Made by a program: the position numbers and the translations under genes. From Symsagittifera roscoffensis (lineage: Eukaryota; Xenacoelomorpha; Acoela; Convolutidae), in the NCBI RefSeq assembly GCF_963678635.1, contig NC_087070.1, positions 43,818,988-43,882,987 on the forward strand: a stretch of DNA of 64,000 nucleotides, read 5' to 3'. The notes beneath the pieces were generated by a model, which saw only the letters and a list, made by a program, of their open reading frames with translations, ran no database searches and was not told the origin of the DNA. Positions 23,320 through 35,037 of the stretch are shown piece after piece; position 1 is the first letter of the stretch, and the number at the start of each line of letters is the position of its first letter.

Positions 23320-23900
23320 GATTGATTATTGGCTGGACAATGGGGTTGGTTAAGATAAAGGTTGTGGTTGGAAGTTGTAAGAAGTGGGGTCTAGTTACTA
23401 AAACCAAACAATCGACATCGTCGATTCGGTTACTTTACCTTAACCAGAGTCAGTGTTTACTACAAATAAGACGAAAAACAATAGTTGGAACACAATGGTA
23501 CCCCAGAGTGAACTCGAGATACAGAGGTTAGTCTGGCCGGATCGGATGGGGGGATGGGTTAAAAAATTCTTTTTTTTTAGAAAGCCATAGGGAAAAAAAT
23601 CGCATATCCACAACAGTAGTACACGCTTGACAACCAGGTACCAGACAAGTTTCTCGGAACAACATTTTCTACATAGTTGATCTAACACTTTTTTTATGAG
23701 AATAGAGAACACTTATTGAGTTTTTACTTTGTCGGAGTTCAAAAAATTGGAACATTATAATATAACGTGGTGTAGGAAACCCGATCTAAACTCTCCAATT
23801 GCATTTTATTGAGGAACTGCAAAACATTTTGGAGACAATCTATTCAGTTTGAGGCAACAACACTAGGGGGTGGGACATTTTACACGCGTTCCTGAGACAT
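23320..23900 (+). repeat. Array-specific block of units 2 to 4
   Basis: This begins with ggacaatggggttggttaagataa and continues with cgacatcgtcgattcggtta and caacactagggggtgggac. It recurs at 25.77-26.13 kb (shorter) and 28.71-29.27 kb. A short open frame of about 62-69 codons recurs in the copies, but the repeat itself explains it. It is absent from unit 1. Confidence 0.65.
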
Positions 23901-24490
23901 TCATGGGAAGCTAAGCCAACTGCCCAACGCTGGACTTGTTTGAGGCCTGGGAAGTTAAATCAACTGTCCAACAATGGTTTGCTGGGTGCTGGGAAGCTAA
24001 ATCAGCTGTCTAGCACTTGTTTATTGAAGTCCTGGGAAGCTAAAACAACTGCCCAACACATGAGTCTTGGGTAGCTAAAACAACTGCCCAACACATGAGT
24101 CTTGGGTAGCTAAAACAACTGCCCAACATTTGGGTCCTGGAAGCTAAATGAACCACAAAGCACTGTTTTGCTGGTCCTGGGACGCTAAATCAGCTGTCCA
24201 ACAATGGTTTGTTGAAGTCCTGGGAATCTAACACAACTCCCCTTCACTTGATTCCTGGAAATCTAAAGCAAATGCGCAATACTTGAGTCCTAAGAAGCTA
24301 AAGCAACTGCCTAACACTTGAGTCTTGGGAAGCTAAAGCAACTGCCTTACACTTGAGTCTTGGGAAGCTGAAACATTTTCTCAACACTTGAGTCCTGGGA
24401 GACTAAAAACAACTGCCCAACACTTGAGTCTTGGGAAGCTAAACCAACGCCCAAAACTAAAGGAATTAGGTCTTGGGAAGTTAAAACAAC
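23900..24490 (+). repeat. Minisatellite A, block 2
   Basis: About 15 imperfect 35- to 42-bp units lead into the SGNH-element fragment of unit 2. One phase reads LGKLKQLLNA, with the reading running on into that fragment. Confidence 0.85.
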
Positions 24491-25075
24491 TGCTCAACGC
24501 TAAAATTCACCAAAGTATAGAGAACTATTCCTACAAGTGTGCCGCGGAATTGAAGACGCTCCTGATAGAATATCTTCTGATGGAGAACAGACAGTTGAGG
24601 GGAGAAGAAACGAAACCGAAAACTAAAAAACAAGTTCTGCAAGTAAATGGAGGTATGCTTGTCTTGACTGACCTATGTGTGGCCATTGATCGGATCCTCA
24701 AGGAGTAAAAAGAGGGCTGCGAGAACAGGTTACTTGCGTCTATGGGACCTATGTCTTTCCAGATCCCCTGATTACGGGGTAACGGCATTCAAGGATACAA
24801 GTGAACTTGATCAGTGTTCTAGAAGGGACGGCACACAAGAACACTTGAGAGCTCAAATGAGCAAGACAGTGTGGTTTGGAAAGATCAAGGATCCTGAAAA
24901 GATTGTATTAAATTTCAGAGGCCAGCTGCAATGCAGGATGGGCGGTAAACGACAGGTCCCGATTGAATTCTACCCGAAGTTCTGGATTTTAAACCCTTGC
25001 TGGAGAGGTTTTGTGAAGGCCTTCGAATTGATAAGGAAGGAACTGGGTTTGATCCTTGAGCGGGATGTGCTGAAA
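24470..25075 (+). pseudogene. SGNH-element fragment in array unit 2
   Basis: The reading LKTLLIEYLLMENRQLRGEE near 24,550-24,610, then VNGGMLVLTDLC near 24,640-24,680, aligns with copy 1 near 8.77-8.89 kb. It is joined at about 25,075 to the cttt.tattttttctcggttcg word of the next unit. It is a fossil fragment. Confidence 0.6.
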
Positions 25076-26140
25076 ACCTTTATATTTTTTCTCGGTTCGT
25101 TTTCGGGTACGAGGCTTAACTCACCGAGTATGGGGTGCAGCAAACGGTTAGAAGGCATGAATTGAAACAAAAAAAAGGCAAAAAAAATAGAAAAAAAAAC
25201 AGAAAAAACAAAAAATGGACAGTGACTTTGGTTTCCATTTGGATGGATCGGACCTTTATTTTAATTAGTAGTATACTTACACTGTTTCACCTTAAGAGCG
25301 ATCACTTCGATCAAAATAGCAGTTTTTGACAGAAGCCCGAGAGAAGGAAGGGCGTTGAGGGTTTTCAGATAGCTTTTCAAGCTTGGATAACAACTGGAAG
25401 ACTTCACTGGAAAAGCTGACCAGTTGGATAGTGAAGGGGTTCAGAGGACTGAAGTCCTGGAAATCAAGAAACGGCACTACTGGAAAGAGGCTACCAGAGT
25501 ATGACCAGTGCAGTGTGACCCCTGGAGGAAAACGCCGGAATATGAATTTTGGGCCAAACGGGTGTCGTTAACATCATTTTTGTTCTCTAGCAGATAAGTT
25601 TAAAAGCGACTAAGCGGGACCCTCCTCATATTTGACTTGACCATACGCTTTTACTTCAGCAGAGCTGGGAAACAATTTCTACGGGTTTTCTCTTGAGTGG
25701 TTTAGCATCCAATGCGCTTAAGATGTTTTTCACTTAAGTGGTACACCATAAAGGGGGAAGGCTGGACAATGGGGTTGGTTAAGATAATGGTTGTGGTTGG
25801 AAGTTGTAAGAAGTGGGGTCTAGTTACTAAAACCAAACAATCGACATCGTCGATTCGGTTACTTTACCTTAACCAGAGTCAGTGTTTACTACAAATAAGA
25901 CAAAAAACAATGATTGGAACACAATGGTACCCCAGAGTTGAGAATATAGAACACTTATTGAGTTTTTACTTTGTCGGAGTTCAAAAAATTGGAACATTAT
26001 AATTTAACGTGGTGTAGGAAACCCGATCTAAACTCTCCAATTGTATTTTATTGAGGAACTGCAAAACATTTTGGAGACAATCTATTCAGTTTGAGGCAAC
26101 AACACTAGGGGGTGGGACATTTTACACGCGTTCCTGAGAC
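25075..26140 (+). repeat. Array unit 3: LTR-derived and array-specific blocks
   Basis: The block starts at ctcggttcgttttcgggtacgagg, corresponding to 22,562 in unit 2, and ends before the minisatellite. It lacks the first beta-LTR piece seen in units 1 and 2. It matches unit 4 (28.02-29.27 kb) closely by eye, apart from length differences. Confidence 0.7.
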
Positions 26141-27440
26141 AGTCATGGGAAGCTAAGCCAACTGCCCAACGCTAGACTTGTTTGAGGCCTGGAAAGTTAA
26201 ATCAACTGTCCAACACTGGTTTGCTGGTTGCTGGGAAGCTAAATCAGCTGTCTAGCACTTGTTTATTGAAGTCCTGGGAAGCTAAAACAACTGCCCAACA
26301 TATGAGTCTTGGGTAGCTAAAACAACTGCCCAACATTTGGGTCCTGGAAGCTAAATCAACCACAAAGCACTGATTTGCTGGTCCTGGGACGCTAAATCAG
26401 CTGTCCAACAATGGTTTGTTGAAGTCCTGGGAAATTAAAACAACTTCCCAGCACTTTAGTCCAGGGAAGCTAAAACAGCTGCCCACTAGTTGAGTCTTGG
26501 GAAGCTAAAACAACTGCCCAACACTAATTTGCTGGGTCCTGTGAAGCTAAATCAACATCCAACACTGGTTTGCTGGACTCCTGGGAATCTAAAACAAGCC
26601 CAACACAACACTTGATTCATGGGAAACTAAAATACCTGCCCAACACTTGAGTCCTGGGTCCTGGGAAGCTAAATCAACCTCACAATACTGGTTAGCTGGA
26701 GTCCTGGGAAGCTAACACAACTTCCCTTCACTTGATTCCTGGAAATCTAAAGCAACTGCGCAATACTTGAGTCCTCAGAAGCTAAGGCAACTGCCTAACA
26801 CTTGAGTCTTGGGAAGCTAAAGCAACTGCTTTACACTTTAGTCCAGGGAAGCTAAAACAGCTGCCCAACACTGATTTGCTGGGTCCTGTGAAGCTAAACC
26901 AACATCCAACACTGGTTTGTTGGACTCCTGGGAATCTAAAACAAGTGCCCAACACTTGATTCATGGGAAGCTAAAACAACTGCCCAACACTGATTTGCGG
27001 GGTCCTGTGAAGCTAAATCAACATCCAACACTGGTTTGCTGGACTCCTGGGAATCTAAAACAAGTGCCCAACACTTGATTCATGGGAAACTAAAACAACT
27101 GCTTAACACCTGAATCCTGGGTCCTGGGAAGCTAAATCAACCTCCCAATATTGGTTAGCTGGAGTCCTGGGAAGCTAACACAACTCCCCTTCACTTGATT
27201 CCTGGAAATCTAAAGCAACTGCGCAATACTTGATTCCTAAGAAACTAAAGCAACTGCCTAACACTTGAGTCTTGGGAAGCTAAAGCAACTGCCTTACACT
27301 TGAGTCTTGGGAAGCTAAAACATTTTCTCAACACTTGAGTCCTGGGAGACTAAAAACAACTGCCCAACACTTGAGTCTTGGGAAGCTAAACCAACGCCCA
27401 AAACTAAAGGAATTAGGTCTTGGGAAGCTAAAACAACTGC
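26140..27440 (+). repeat. Minisatellite A, block 3 (longest, about 1.3 kb)
   Basis: Some 34 imperfect units are present. Two unit types alternate in runs: a 35-bp type ending cacttgagt and a 42-bp type containing gatttgctgggtc. Groups of four to six units are themselves repeated, for example around 26.5 and 26.85 and again at 26.97 kb, which shows a second repeat level. Confidence 0.85.
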
Positions 27441-28025
27441 TCAACGCTAAAGTCCACCCATTTCTTGAGAACTACTCCTATAAGTGTGCCGCGGAATTGA
27501 AGACGCTCCTGATAGAATATCTTCTGATGGAGAACAGACAGTTGAGGGGAGAAGAAACGAAACCGAAAACAAAAAAACAAGTTTTGCAAGTAAATGGAGG
27601 TATGCGTCTCTTGACTGACCTATGTGTGGCCATTTGATCTGATCCTCAAGGAGTAAAAAGAGGGCTGCGAGAACTGGTTACTTGCGTCTATGGGAACTAT
27701 GCCTTTCCAGATCCCCTGATTACGGGGTAACGGCATTCAAGGATACAAGTGAACTTGATCAGCGTTCTAGAAGGGACGGCACACAAGAACACTTGAGAGC
27801 TCAAATGAGCAAGACAGTGTGGTTTGGAAAGATCAAGGATCCTGAAAAGATTGTATTAAATTTCAGAGGCCAGCTGCAATGCAGGATGGGCGGTAAACGA
27901 CAGGTCCCGATTGAATTCTACCCGAAGTTCTGGATTTTAAACCCTTGCTGGAGAGGTTTTGTGAAGGCCTTCGAATTGATAAGGAAGGAACTGGGTTTGA
28001 TCCTTGAGCGGGATGTGCTGAAAAC
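27420..28025 (+). pseudogene. SGNH-element fragment in array unit 3
   Basis: This is nearly identical to the fragment in unit 2, with the same readings (LKTLLIEYLLMENRQL near 27,500 and TVWFGKIKDPEK near 27,810). It ends at the same junction with ctcggttcg. It is a fossil fragment. Confidence 0.6.
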
Positions 28026-29270
28026 CTTTATATTTTTTCTCGGTTCGTTTTCGGGTACGAGGCTTAACTAACCGAGTATGGGACGCAGCAAACGGTTAGA
28101 AGGCTTGAATTGAAACAAAAAAAAGGTAAAAAAAATAGAAAAAAAACAGAAAAAACAAAAAATGGACAGTGACTTTGGTTTCCATTTGGATGGATCGGAC
28201 CTTGATTTTAATTAGTAGTATACTTACACTGTTTCACATTAAGAGCGATCACTTCGATCAAAATAGCAGTTTTTGACAGAAGCCCGAGAGAAGGGGCGTT
28301 GAGGGTTTTCAGATAGCTTTTCAAGCTTGGATAACAACTGGAAGACTTCACTGGAAAAGGTGACCAGTTGGATAGTGAAGGGGTTCAGAGGACTGAAGTC
28401 CTGGAAATCAAGAAACGGCACTACTGGGAACAGGCTACCAGAGTATGATCAGTGCAGTGTGACCCCTGGAGGAAAACGCCGGAATATGAATTTTGGGCCA
28501 AACGGGTGTCGTTAACATCATTTTTGTTCTCTAGCAGATAAGTTTAAAAGCGACTAAGCGGGACCCTTCTCATATTTGACTTGAGCAAACGCTTTTACTT
28601 CAGCAGAGCTGGGAAACAATTTCTACGAGTTTTCTCTTGAGTGGTTTAGCATCCAATGCGCTTAAGATGTTTTTCACTTCAATGATAGACCATAAAGGGG
28701 GAAGGCTGGACAATGGGGTTGGTTAAGATAAAGGTTGTGGTTGGAAGTTGTAAGAAGTGGGGTCTAGTTACTAAAATCAAACAATCGACATCGTCGATTA
28801 GGTTACTTTACCTTAACCAGAGTCAGTGTTTACTACAAATAAGACAAAAAACAATAGTTGGAACACAATGGTACCCCAGAGTGAACTCGAGATACAGAGG
28901 GTAGTCTGGCCGGATCGGATGGGGGGATAGGTTAAAAAATTCATTTTTCTAGAAAGCCATAGGGAAAAAAATCGCATATCCACAACAGTAGTACACGCTT
29001 GACAACCAGGTACTAGACAAGTTTCTCGGAACGACATTTTCTACATAGTTGATATAACACTTTTTTTATGAGAATATAGAACACTTATTGAGCTTTTGCT
29101 TTGTCGGAGTTAAAAAAATTGGAACCTTATAATATAACGTGGTGTAGGAAACCCGATCTAAACTCTCCAATTGCATTTTATTGAGGAACTGCAAAACATT
29201 TTGGAGACAATCTATTCAGTTTGAGGCAACAACACTAGGGGGTGGGACATTTTACACGCGTTCCTGAGAC
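28025..29270 (+). repeat. Array unit 4: LTR-derived and array-specific blocks
   Basis: This corresponds to 25,075-26,140 with a spacing of about 2945, and contains a longer array-specific part matching 23.32-23.9 kb in unit 2. It has no coding signal. Confidence 0.65.
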
Positions 29271-29975
29271 AGTCATGGGAAGCTAAGCCAACTGCCCAAC
29301 GCTAGACTTGTTTGAGGCCTGGAAAGTTAAATCAACTGTCCAACACTGGTTTGCTGGTTGCTGGGAAGCTAAATCAGCTGTCTAGCACTTGTTTATTGAA
29401 GTCCTGGGAAGCTAAAACAACTGCCCAACATATGAGTCTTGGGTAGCTAAAACAACTGCCCAACATTTGGGGCCTGGAAGCTAAATCAACCACAAAGCAC
29501 TGATTTGCTGGTCCTGGGACGCTCAATCAGCTGTCCAACAATGGTTTGTTGAAGTCCTGGGAAACTAAAACAACTTCCCAGCACTTTAGTCCAGGAAAGC
29601 TAAAACAGCTGCCCACTAGTTGAGTCTTGGGAAGCTAAAACAACTGCCCAACACTGATTTGCTGGGTCCTGTGAAGCTAAATCAACATCCAACACTGGTT
29701 TGCTGGACTCCTGGGAATCTAAAACAAGTACCCAACACTTGATTCATGGGAAACTAAAACAACTGCCCAACACTTGAGTCCTGGGTCCTGGGAAGCTAAA
29801 TCAACCTCCCAATATTGGTTAGCTGGAGTCCTGGGAAGCTAACACAACTCCCCTTCACTTGATTCCTGGAAATCTAAAGCAAATGCGCAATACTTGAGTC
29901 CTAAGAAGCTAAAGCAACTGCCTAACACTTGAGTCTTGGGAAGCTAAAGCAACTGCCTTACACTTGAGTCTTGGG
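29270..29975 (+). repeat. Minisatellite A, block 4
   Basis: About 18 imperfect units of the 35/42-bp repeat. The last, cttgggaatactcgaagctg near 29,970, breaks off into the internal sequence of the SGNH element copy 3. Confidence 0.85.
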
Positions 29976-30139
29976 AATACTCGAAGCTGTTTTGTTTCCC
30001 TCGAAGCTGGATTAGGAGGGATGACAAAATTAATCGGAAAGTGGAAGGGAAAGTAGATGTCGAGAAGTTCAAGGATGAACTGTGGTGCAGAGTGGTGGAG
30101 TTCGGAGAGCCTATCTTGAATGAACGGGATTGGACAAAG

Positions 30140-30170
<31 letters not shown>

Positions 30171-33100
30171 CAGTTGCTTAGCAAGATGATTCATATCCTA
30201 GAAACGAGGCCAAACACCGCACCTAGATCCTGTAAAGACAGTTCTACTCTCGAGGCCATAGTAGACAAATCGGAAAACAGAAGAAGGGGTCCCTCAACGG
30301 AAGCGGTGTCATAGGTAAACCTGAAAGAGACAGCTCCGATGGTTTTGTCGGGGTGGAAGACTGCAGCCTACAGAGACAACTCGACAACTATGAAACTGGT
30401 AGAGGGGATGGCCGACATGGAAGGTGCATCGGGGCCATTGACAGAACAAGACTTCAATCCACAATGGATAAAGATAAAGAGAGGATCCACCAGTAGACTG
30501 ACATGGGAAGTGGATGTCTGCAAGGAACCTCGGACAACAAATAACGAGCGATCCCCTGGAGAAATGCTTCACGAGGAACTCGGCTCATTCTGGGTGGATA
30601 GCCCTGGATACGATGAAGGGGAACTAGAGAGTTGTCTGAAGACGCTGGATCGGGGATTGTCCAGGAAGCGCCTGAGTTGGGCCACGCAGCAAAAGGCAGA
30701 AGTGAATAAGTTGGAACTAAGGAGCCAGCTGGGACGGACTTGGGCGAAGTTACTGCTAGAGTGCTTCGAAAACGAGATGAGGGCACCCTCATCCGCCAAG
30801 CTTCTTTTGGAGAATCCCTTCACCAGGACTGATGGTCAGTTGCTGTTCACGTGGTGCCTGGCTGGAGTTGCCTGGAGGATTTGACCTCATGTGACAAGTT
30901 CAAGTTGGGCGATGATGCAGCATGTCGCTCGAGACTATTTCGGACTGAGTCTCGCGAAGAGGTAGGGTGTTAATTGATTCTTGAGATGGATCATGAAATT
31001 TTGGAGAGTTACTGAAGTTTTGGACGGAGAAGATAACTGAAATTGACGCGTCAGAAAGAGAGAAGCCGAGCCTGGGCTTGCTTCCTGATAATGAATATGA
31101 GACTATCAGCGTACCACGGTCAGAGAAAAGAGTAGAAATGTGCCAGGTGGTGAAGACAACGAGTTGTTCACGAACCTGGGTGTGGTCTGGAGGCTATTGG
31201 GACCTTCTTGGTGCCCACATCTTCAAGCAAGTTTGAATGAAGAGACCACGGAGCGGATAAGGTTGTAAGCAAGAAAAGTTGAGGGCCTGGCCGACTTAAA
31301 CGTGATACAAGAGCTGATTTTGCCTCATCATGAAGAGTCTAAACACAAAGCGGAAAAATCTAGAGACGAGCTGACAAAGCAAAGAAGACAAAGCGGGGCA
31401 CTTGCCTCAATCTGGCGATCGGAGACGAAAAGCTATCATGTGATGGACGATCGTGCGTGAGAATTTTGACATTCCAGAGAAAAGGTTTGGCCACGTGGTT
31501 CGGTGATGTTGCAGAGAAAAAGAAGAGTGAAGTACAAATCTGAACTGATTGTTATGCGAGTACCACAGTGAATTTGGTAACAGCACTAGGATTCTTCTCG
31601 AAAAAGTGTAGTCTGAAGTCGCTACAGATGCTACAGGAACCGGAAAACCGTCTAGTCACGGCATTGAGTGTGAAATCCTGGCCTGGATTATTGCAGATGA
31701 AATAGAAACACATCAAGGGATGGATTGTTGGCTTGGAAGCAGAAATGGTGTCCCAGGTGAGTGAGGCCTATAGCTTGCCAATGAACGCGAAGTCTTTGGT
31801 GGGATCGGGGATGGCAAGATTTTGCGTGAACTATTACCTATTGCATATGTCGTTTTTGGAGACATCCGCCAGAGGGTGATGACTGAGAGTATTTTTCGGT
31901 GCCCAAGTGTGTAGGGATGGCAAAACGTCACATCACTCGCACCAACTGCTTAGCAGAATTAGAGGACTTGAGTGATACTTGGCAGGAAAAACTCTTGAAT
32001 ACTGAGAAGGAGAATTCTAGTGAATTTGAAGAGAAGATCATGAGTGACAAGGTACTGAAAACGCCCTTGCTGTGATCGAAAAAGATTCTATGCATATGAA
32101 GATGATAGAGTTCGAACCTTTGCTAGAATCATCTGAAGAACGCAATCTCAGGAGTATTAATTGGACGCATGGAGACTATCCATAACATTGCGTGGTACAG
32201 ACAGTGTGGAAACCAGAGAGGAGCAACCTCTGCTTGATTTGGGATGATGAAGAATTCAGTGCGATAGGACTACCAGGTCACCAGTAGAAGATGACCATCT
32301 TCGTGGTAACCACTATGCTGGCGCTGCGAAAGATTCAGGAGAACTTGATGCGATCCATATGATCAATTACAGAGGAGATCTGAAATCTTTGAACTGCTTG
32401 CAAGGTATTGGCCATACCGATGGAAGTGAAGCGTGTCTGGAGCCGAGTGCATTTTTTCTCGCGGTTCAGGGCGACTTTGACCTTTTGGTTGTCCGTCTTG
32501 ACGAAAAACCACGTGAAGAAACATAAAAAGGATTATCGTCAGTTCCTGACGGAGATAAGGACCATTGGTTTTCAAGAGGTCGCTGCTTACCCATCGCAAG
32601 GGAATAACCACGGGATGGAAACGGGTTGAAAAATTAGCGAGAGGCAATACCACTGCGAGGGAGTCAAAACTGGAGGAAGATCTAGTGAAAAACTTGAGCT
32701 TGAGCTTACATCACTCCTTTTGCTTGAGCAGATAACCCAAGGTGAAGAAGCTACCGAACCATTCCAAAACGCTGCGATAACGAAAGCGTGGAAGCGGGCT
32801 TACGAGCAAATGAAGACATGGGAAGAAATCGTGATCAGCTCTGATGATGAAGAAGAATTGTCAATCAGAACACGGTGTCGAGCGAGTCTGAGCCCAGTAC
32901 CTCGAAGGCAAGGGGGAAGATTTAGGTCAGGTACTCGGGGTGACTTCTTGAGTCTTGAGCAGGGAAAAGGAACTGGGGCTTGAGCGTAAACTCATATAAA
33001 AACTGTGGGAACAAAAACGAGATTTTAACCTAAGAACTTTTGTTATCTAATATACTATATTTACATTTATATATCAAATATTTGCATGACGATTTTCTGA

Positions 33101-33388
33101 CTGGGTTGTAAGAGGAACTTTTGAAGGACTTCTTAATCTAAGTTCTTCATCTAACTTCCTTAATCTAACGTCTTAATCTAAGTTGAATGAAAAATTTGAT
33201 TGCTGTTTAGCTAAGGATTGAAAACTTTACATGGCTGTCAATTCTGGGGATGTAGATGAGTTTCTGTTAGCTGCAAACATTTGTAAATGACCATTGGCAC
33301 TGTATCTCGAGTTGCACTCAAAACTTTGGAGCCTTACGGACATGACGACAACGCGCGATGAGGACATCGATCATGAGTCGGGGTAATA
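29976..33388 (+). mobile_element. SGNH-hydrolase-bearing LTR element, copy 3, 3' part (fossil)
   Basis: This plus-strand copy holds the last third of the element and aligns with copy 1 from about 9.4 to 12.85 kb. It has an open stretch of 181 codons (30,339-30,884), longer than any in copy 1. It also has the RFRATLTFWLSVLTKN reading near 32,460, a VKNLSLSLHHSFCL reading near 32,690 and an acidic SSDDEEEL stretch near 32,840. It is broken with many breaks. The 5' side is replaced by the tandem array, so no SGNH block is present. It is probably somewhat younger than copy 1. Confidence 0.55.
30141..30170 (+). repeat. GA microsatellite
   Basis: About 14 uninterrupted GA dinucleotides lie inside copy 3 near its left edge. 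It is a simple repeat with no further meaning visible. Confidence 0.95.
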
Positions 33389-34155
33389 TGCGCCAGTCGG
33401 TCATATCCTGAAGTTTTGTCTTGATTACGGGTTGGAAAGCTATTACGGGGTGGAAAGCTATAAGAAAAGAGAACAAAAGAAGAAATTATCATTTGCAGGA
33501 AAATTGACAGAAAATCTTTATGGAGTCAAATTGCTATTTGCAATTTGCCCAATGAAAGTCAGTTCGAGTAGAGATGTCTCGTTTCTAATAGAGAACGCCG
33601 AATGTAATTGCATGAGAATTTTTACTGGGACAAGGAGAACCCTGACTGGGCAGCTCGTTCAGTGAAGCAACCCAATGTTCCCGCCGATAAAAACTACTTG
33701 AGTTTAAACTAGTTTTTTTTTTCAAAAATACAGAATTAATTTACTTGTATTATTTAACTGATTCTAGAGTCGTGTCACTATGTGATTACGGAATTTGATT
33801 TCTAGAGTGTTTTGTACATTGTCATGTTGAGATAAAACGGTTTTTAAATTGATCCATCTAGAATGGATCAAATGTCCACTGTTCATTAAAAATTAAAGGT
33901 TTTATTTGACTTTCCAACCCCATTTTGACGGCGTTCACGTGTTTTAGATATATAGGGGCCTAGCCCTGGGGACGTTGTTATTTCTAGAGTGGGGGGGTAC
34001 TTTGGAAGTAGAATTTAAGCTGGAAAACGATCATGATGTCCCATTTCCTACCGAATGAGGTACAAAAAGACAGGTAGGGTCCCTGAGCTTTGAAAATGGT
34101 TAAGGGCCTGTTTCTCTTAACCTCATATGTGACATAAGCAGACGACTGTTGCAGC
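33389..34155 (+). repeat. Beta-type LTR (3' of copy 3)
   Basis: It begins after a gtcggggtaa tract, the counterpart of ccggggagta in copy 1. It carries the beta landmarks: cgagtagagatgtctcgtttct near 33,562, agagtcgtgtcactatg near 33,765, gatccatctagaatggatc near 33,851, cctggggacgttgttatttctagagtggggg near 33,964 and gaggtacaaaaagacaggtagggtccctga near 34,057. It ends close to a 3'-end-to-3'-end meeting with the minus-strand alpha LTR. Confidence 0.7.
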
Positions 34156-34215
34156 TTCATGGTAGAGTTCTCATGTAGATGCACTCCAAAAAAAGCTACG
34201 CACCGTACTCTTTTA

Positions 34216-35027
34216 TGTAACTTTCGCCAAAGCCAGTTCTTTTAGTGGTTTTTCTAACATCGGGTCGACAATAAACGTTACTGTTTCCGGCTTCGATCAG
34301 AACGCTCTAATTAACCTAATTACATGCAGAAATAGTGAGCTCATGTCTCAGTAACCCCAGACCCCAAGGTCTTTCCTAAAAACAGGGCTACTTTATTTCT
34401 ATTAGATTACTATTGTTTTTGTTCAGTATTAAAAAATCATCATCTCCATCAAAGATGGACCAACCCTTTCCCTTAACTCCTAGCTGAAAACGAATTTAGA
34501 TGTTATTAATTCAAATCAGGACATCATCAGAAGCTAAAAACTCAAAAAACAGATTTTCACAGCTTTCTCAGATTTTTACAGCTTCTGGAATCCGGGCGAA
34601 TAACAATCTTATTACTTCTCGGAAGGCTGGACACGTCGTCCCAATACCCTTCCTGATTCTCGGGATTCGTGTTGTAACAATTTTAGCGGCACAATCGTCA
34701 CAACTCGGAATGGTCTGATAGTTGTTTTCTATTTCAATCTCGATCTGTCTCTCACAGTTGTCGTTCACCGTTTTTTTAACGAATTCTGTTGTTCTGTTTC
34801 ACTTTGCAGTTTTCATTTGTCGTGAAATTTCGACGTCGTCACGTGTTTTTCTTTTCAAACGAAATTTTGAAAATTAACATGTCAGTCCAAATTAACCCAT
34901 TCCGCGTTTGCCGAACTGAACGCTTAACGCCCTTATCGTGCTAAAACCGCCAATTTTCCTGCTCAGATGTCTTAATGAAAATTCGAATTCGAACTTGCAT
35001 TTTGATACATTCTGGTCGAGTGTCACA
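34216..35027 (-). repeat. Alpha-type LTR (3' of the minus-strand SGNH element)
   Basis: On the minus strand it starts TGTGACA at 35,027, directly after the tract CCGGGGAGTA, and ends near GTTACA at 34,216. It is homologous throughout to 53,724-54,614 and to 3,950-4,885. It is about 80 bp shorter than the 54 kb copy, mainly near the 3' end. The TG...CA ends and the polypurine tract are the expected LTR signals. Confidence 0.8.
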
Positions 35028-35037
35028 TACTCCCCGG
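35028..35037 (-). other. Polypurine tract of the minus-strand SGNH element
   Basis: tactccccgg on the plus strand is CCGGGGAGTA on the minus strand, directly before the TGTGACA start of the LTR. It is identical to the tract at 54,615-54,624 and to that of copy 1. Confidence 0.75.

Larger units (their letters stand above)
18880..29975 (+). repeat. Higher-order tandem array of four 2.5-2.95 kb units
   Basis: Equivalent points (the word ggataacaactgg or its variant) lie at about 19,907, 22,857, 25,384 and 28,328, giving spacings near 2950, 2527 and 2944. Each unit has a beta-LTR-derived block and a 35/42-bp minisatellite. Units 1 to 3 also carry a piece of the SGNH element (LKTLLIEYLLMENRQL reading). 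Units 3 and 4 are nearly identical by eye; unit 1 lacks a block that units 2 to 4 share (near 23.33-23.9, 25.78-26.1 and 28.72-29.27 kb). Unit 4 runs directly into copy 3 of the SGNH element. Repeated unequal exchange is the simplest explanation. Confidence 0.8.

Noticed and set aside
23322-28904. Recurring 60-70 codon open frames (starting MGLVKIKVVVGSCK and MDNNWKTSLEK) as conserved small genes
   Set aside because: They recur because the DNA is tandemly duplicated. No domain, start context or coding signature supports them.
20285-29975. ggaagctaa word in minisatellite A, which also occurs in 5S rRNA
   Set aside because: Only about 10 bases agree and the rest of the unit is unrelated to 5S rRNA.
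20285-29975. Regularly repeated 35/42-bp units as a CRISPR-like array
   Set aside because: Units are contiguous with no unique spacers, and the context is a eukaryotic retroelement.
30454-30823. Minus-strand open frames opposite 30,339-30,884
   Set aside because: The plus-strand frame fits the alignment with copy 1; these are shadows.
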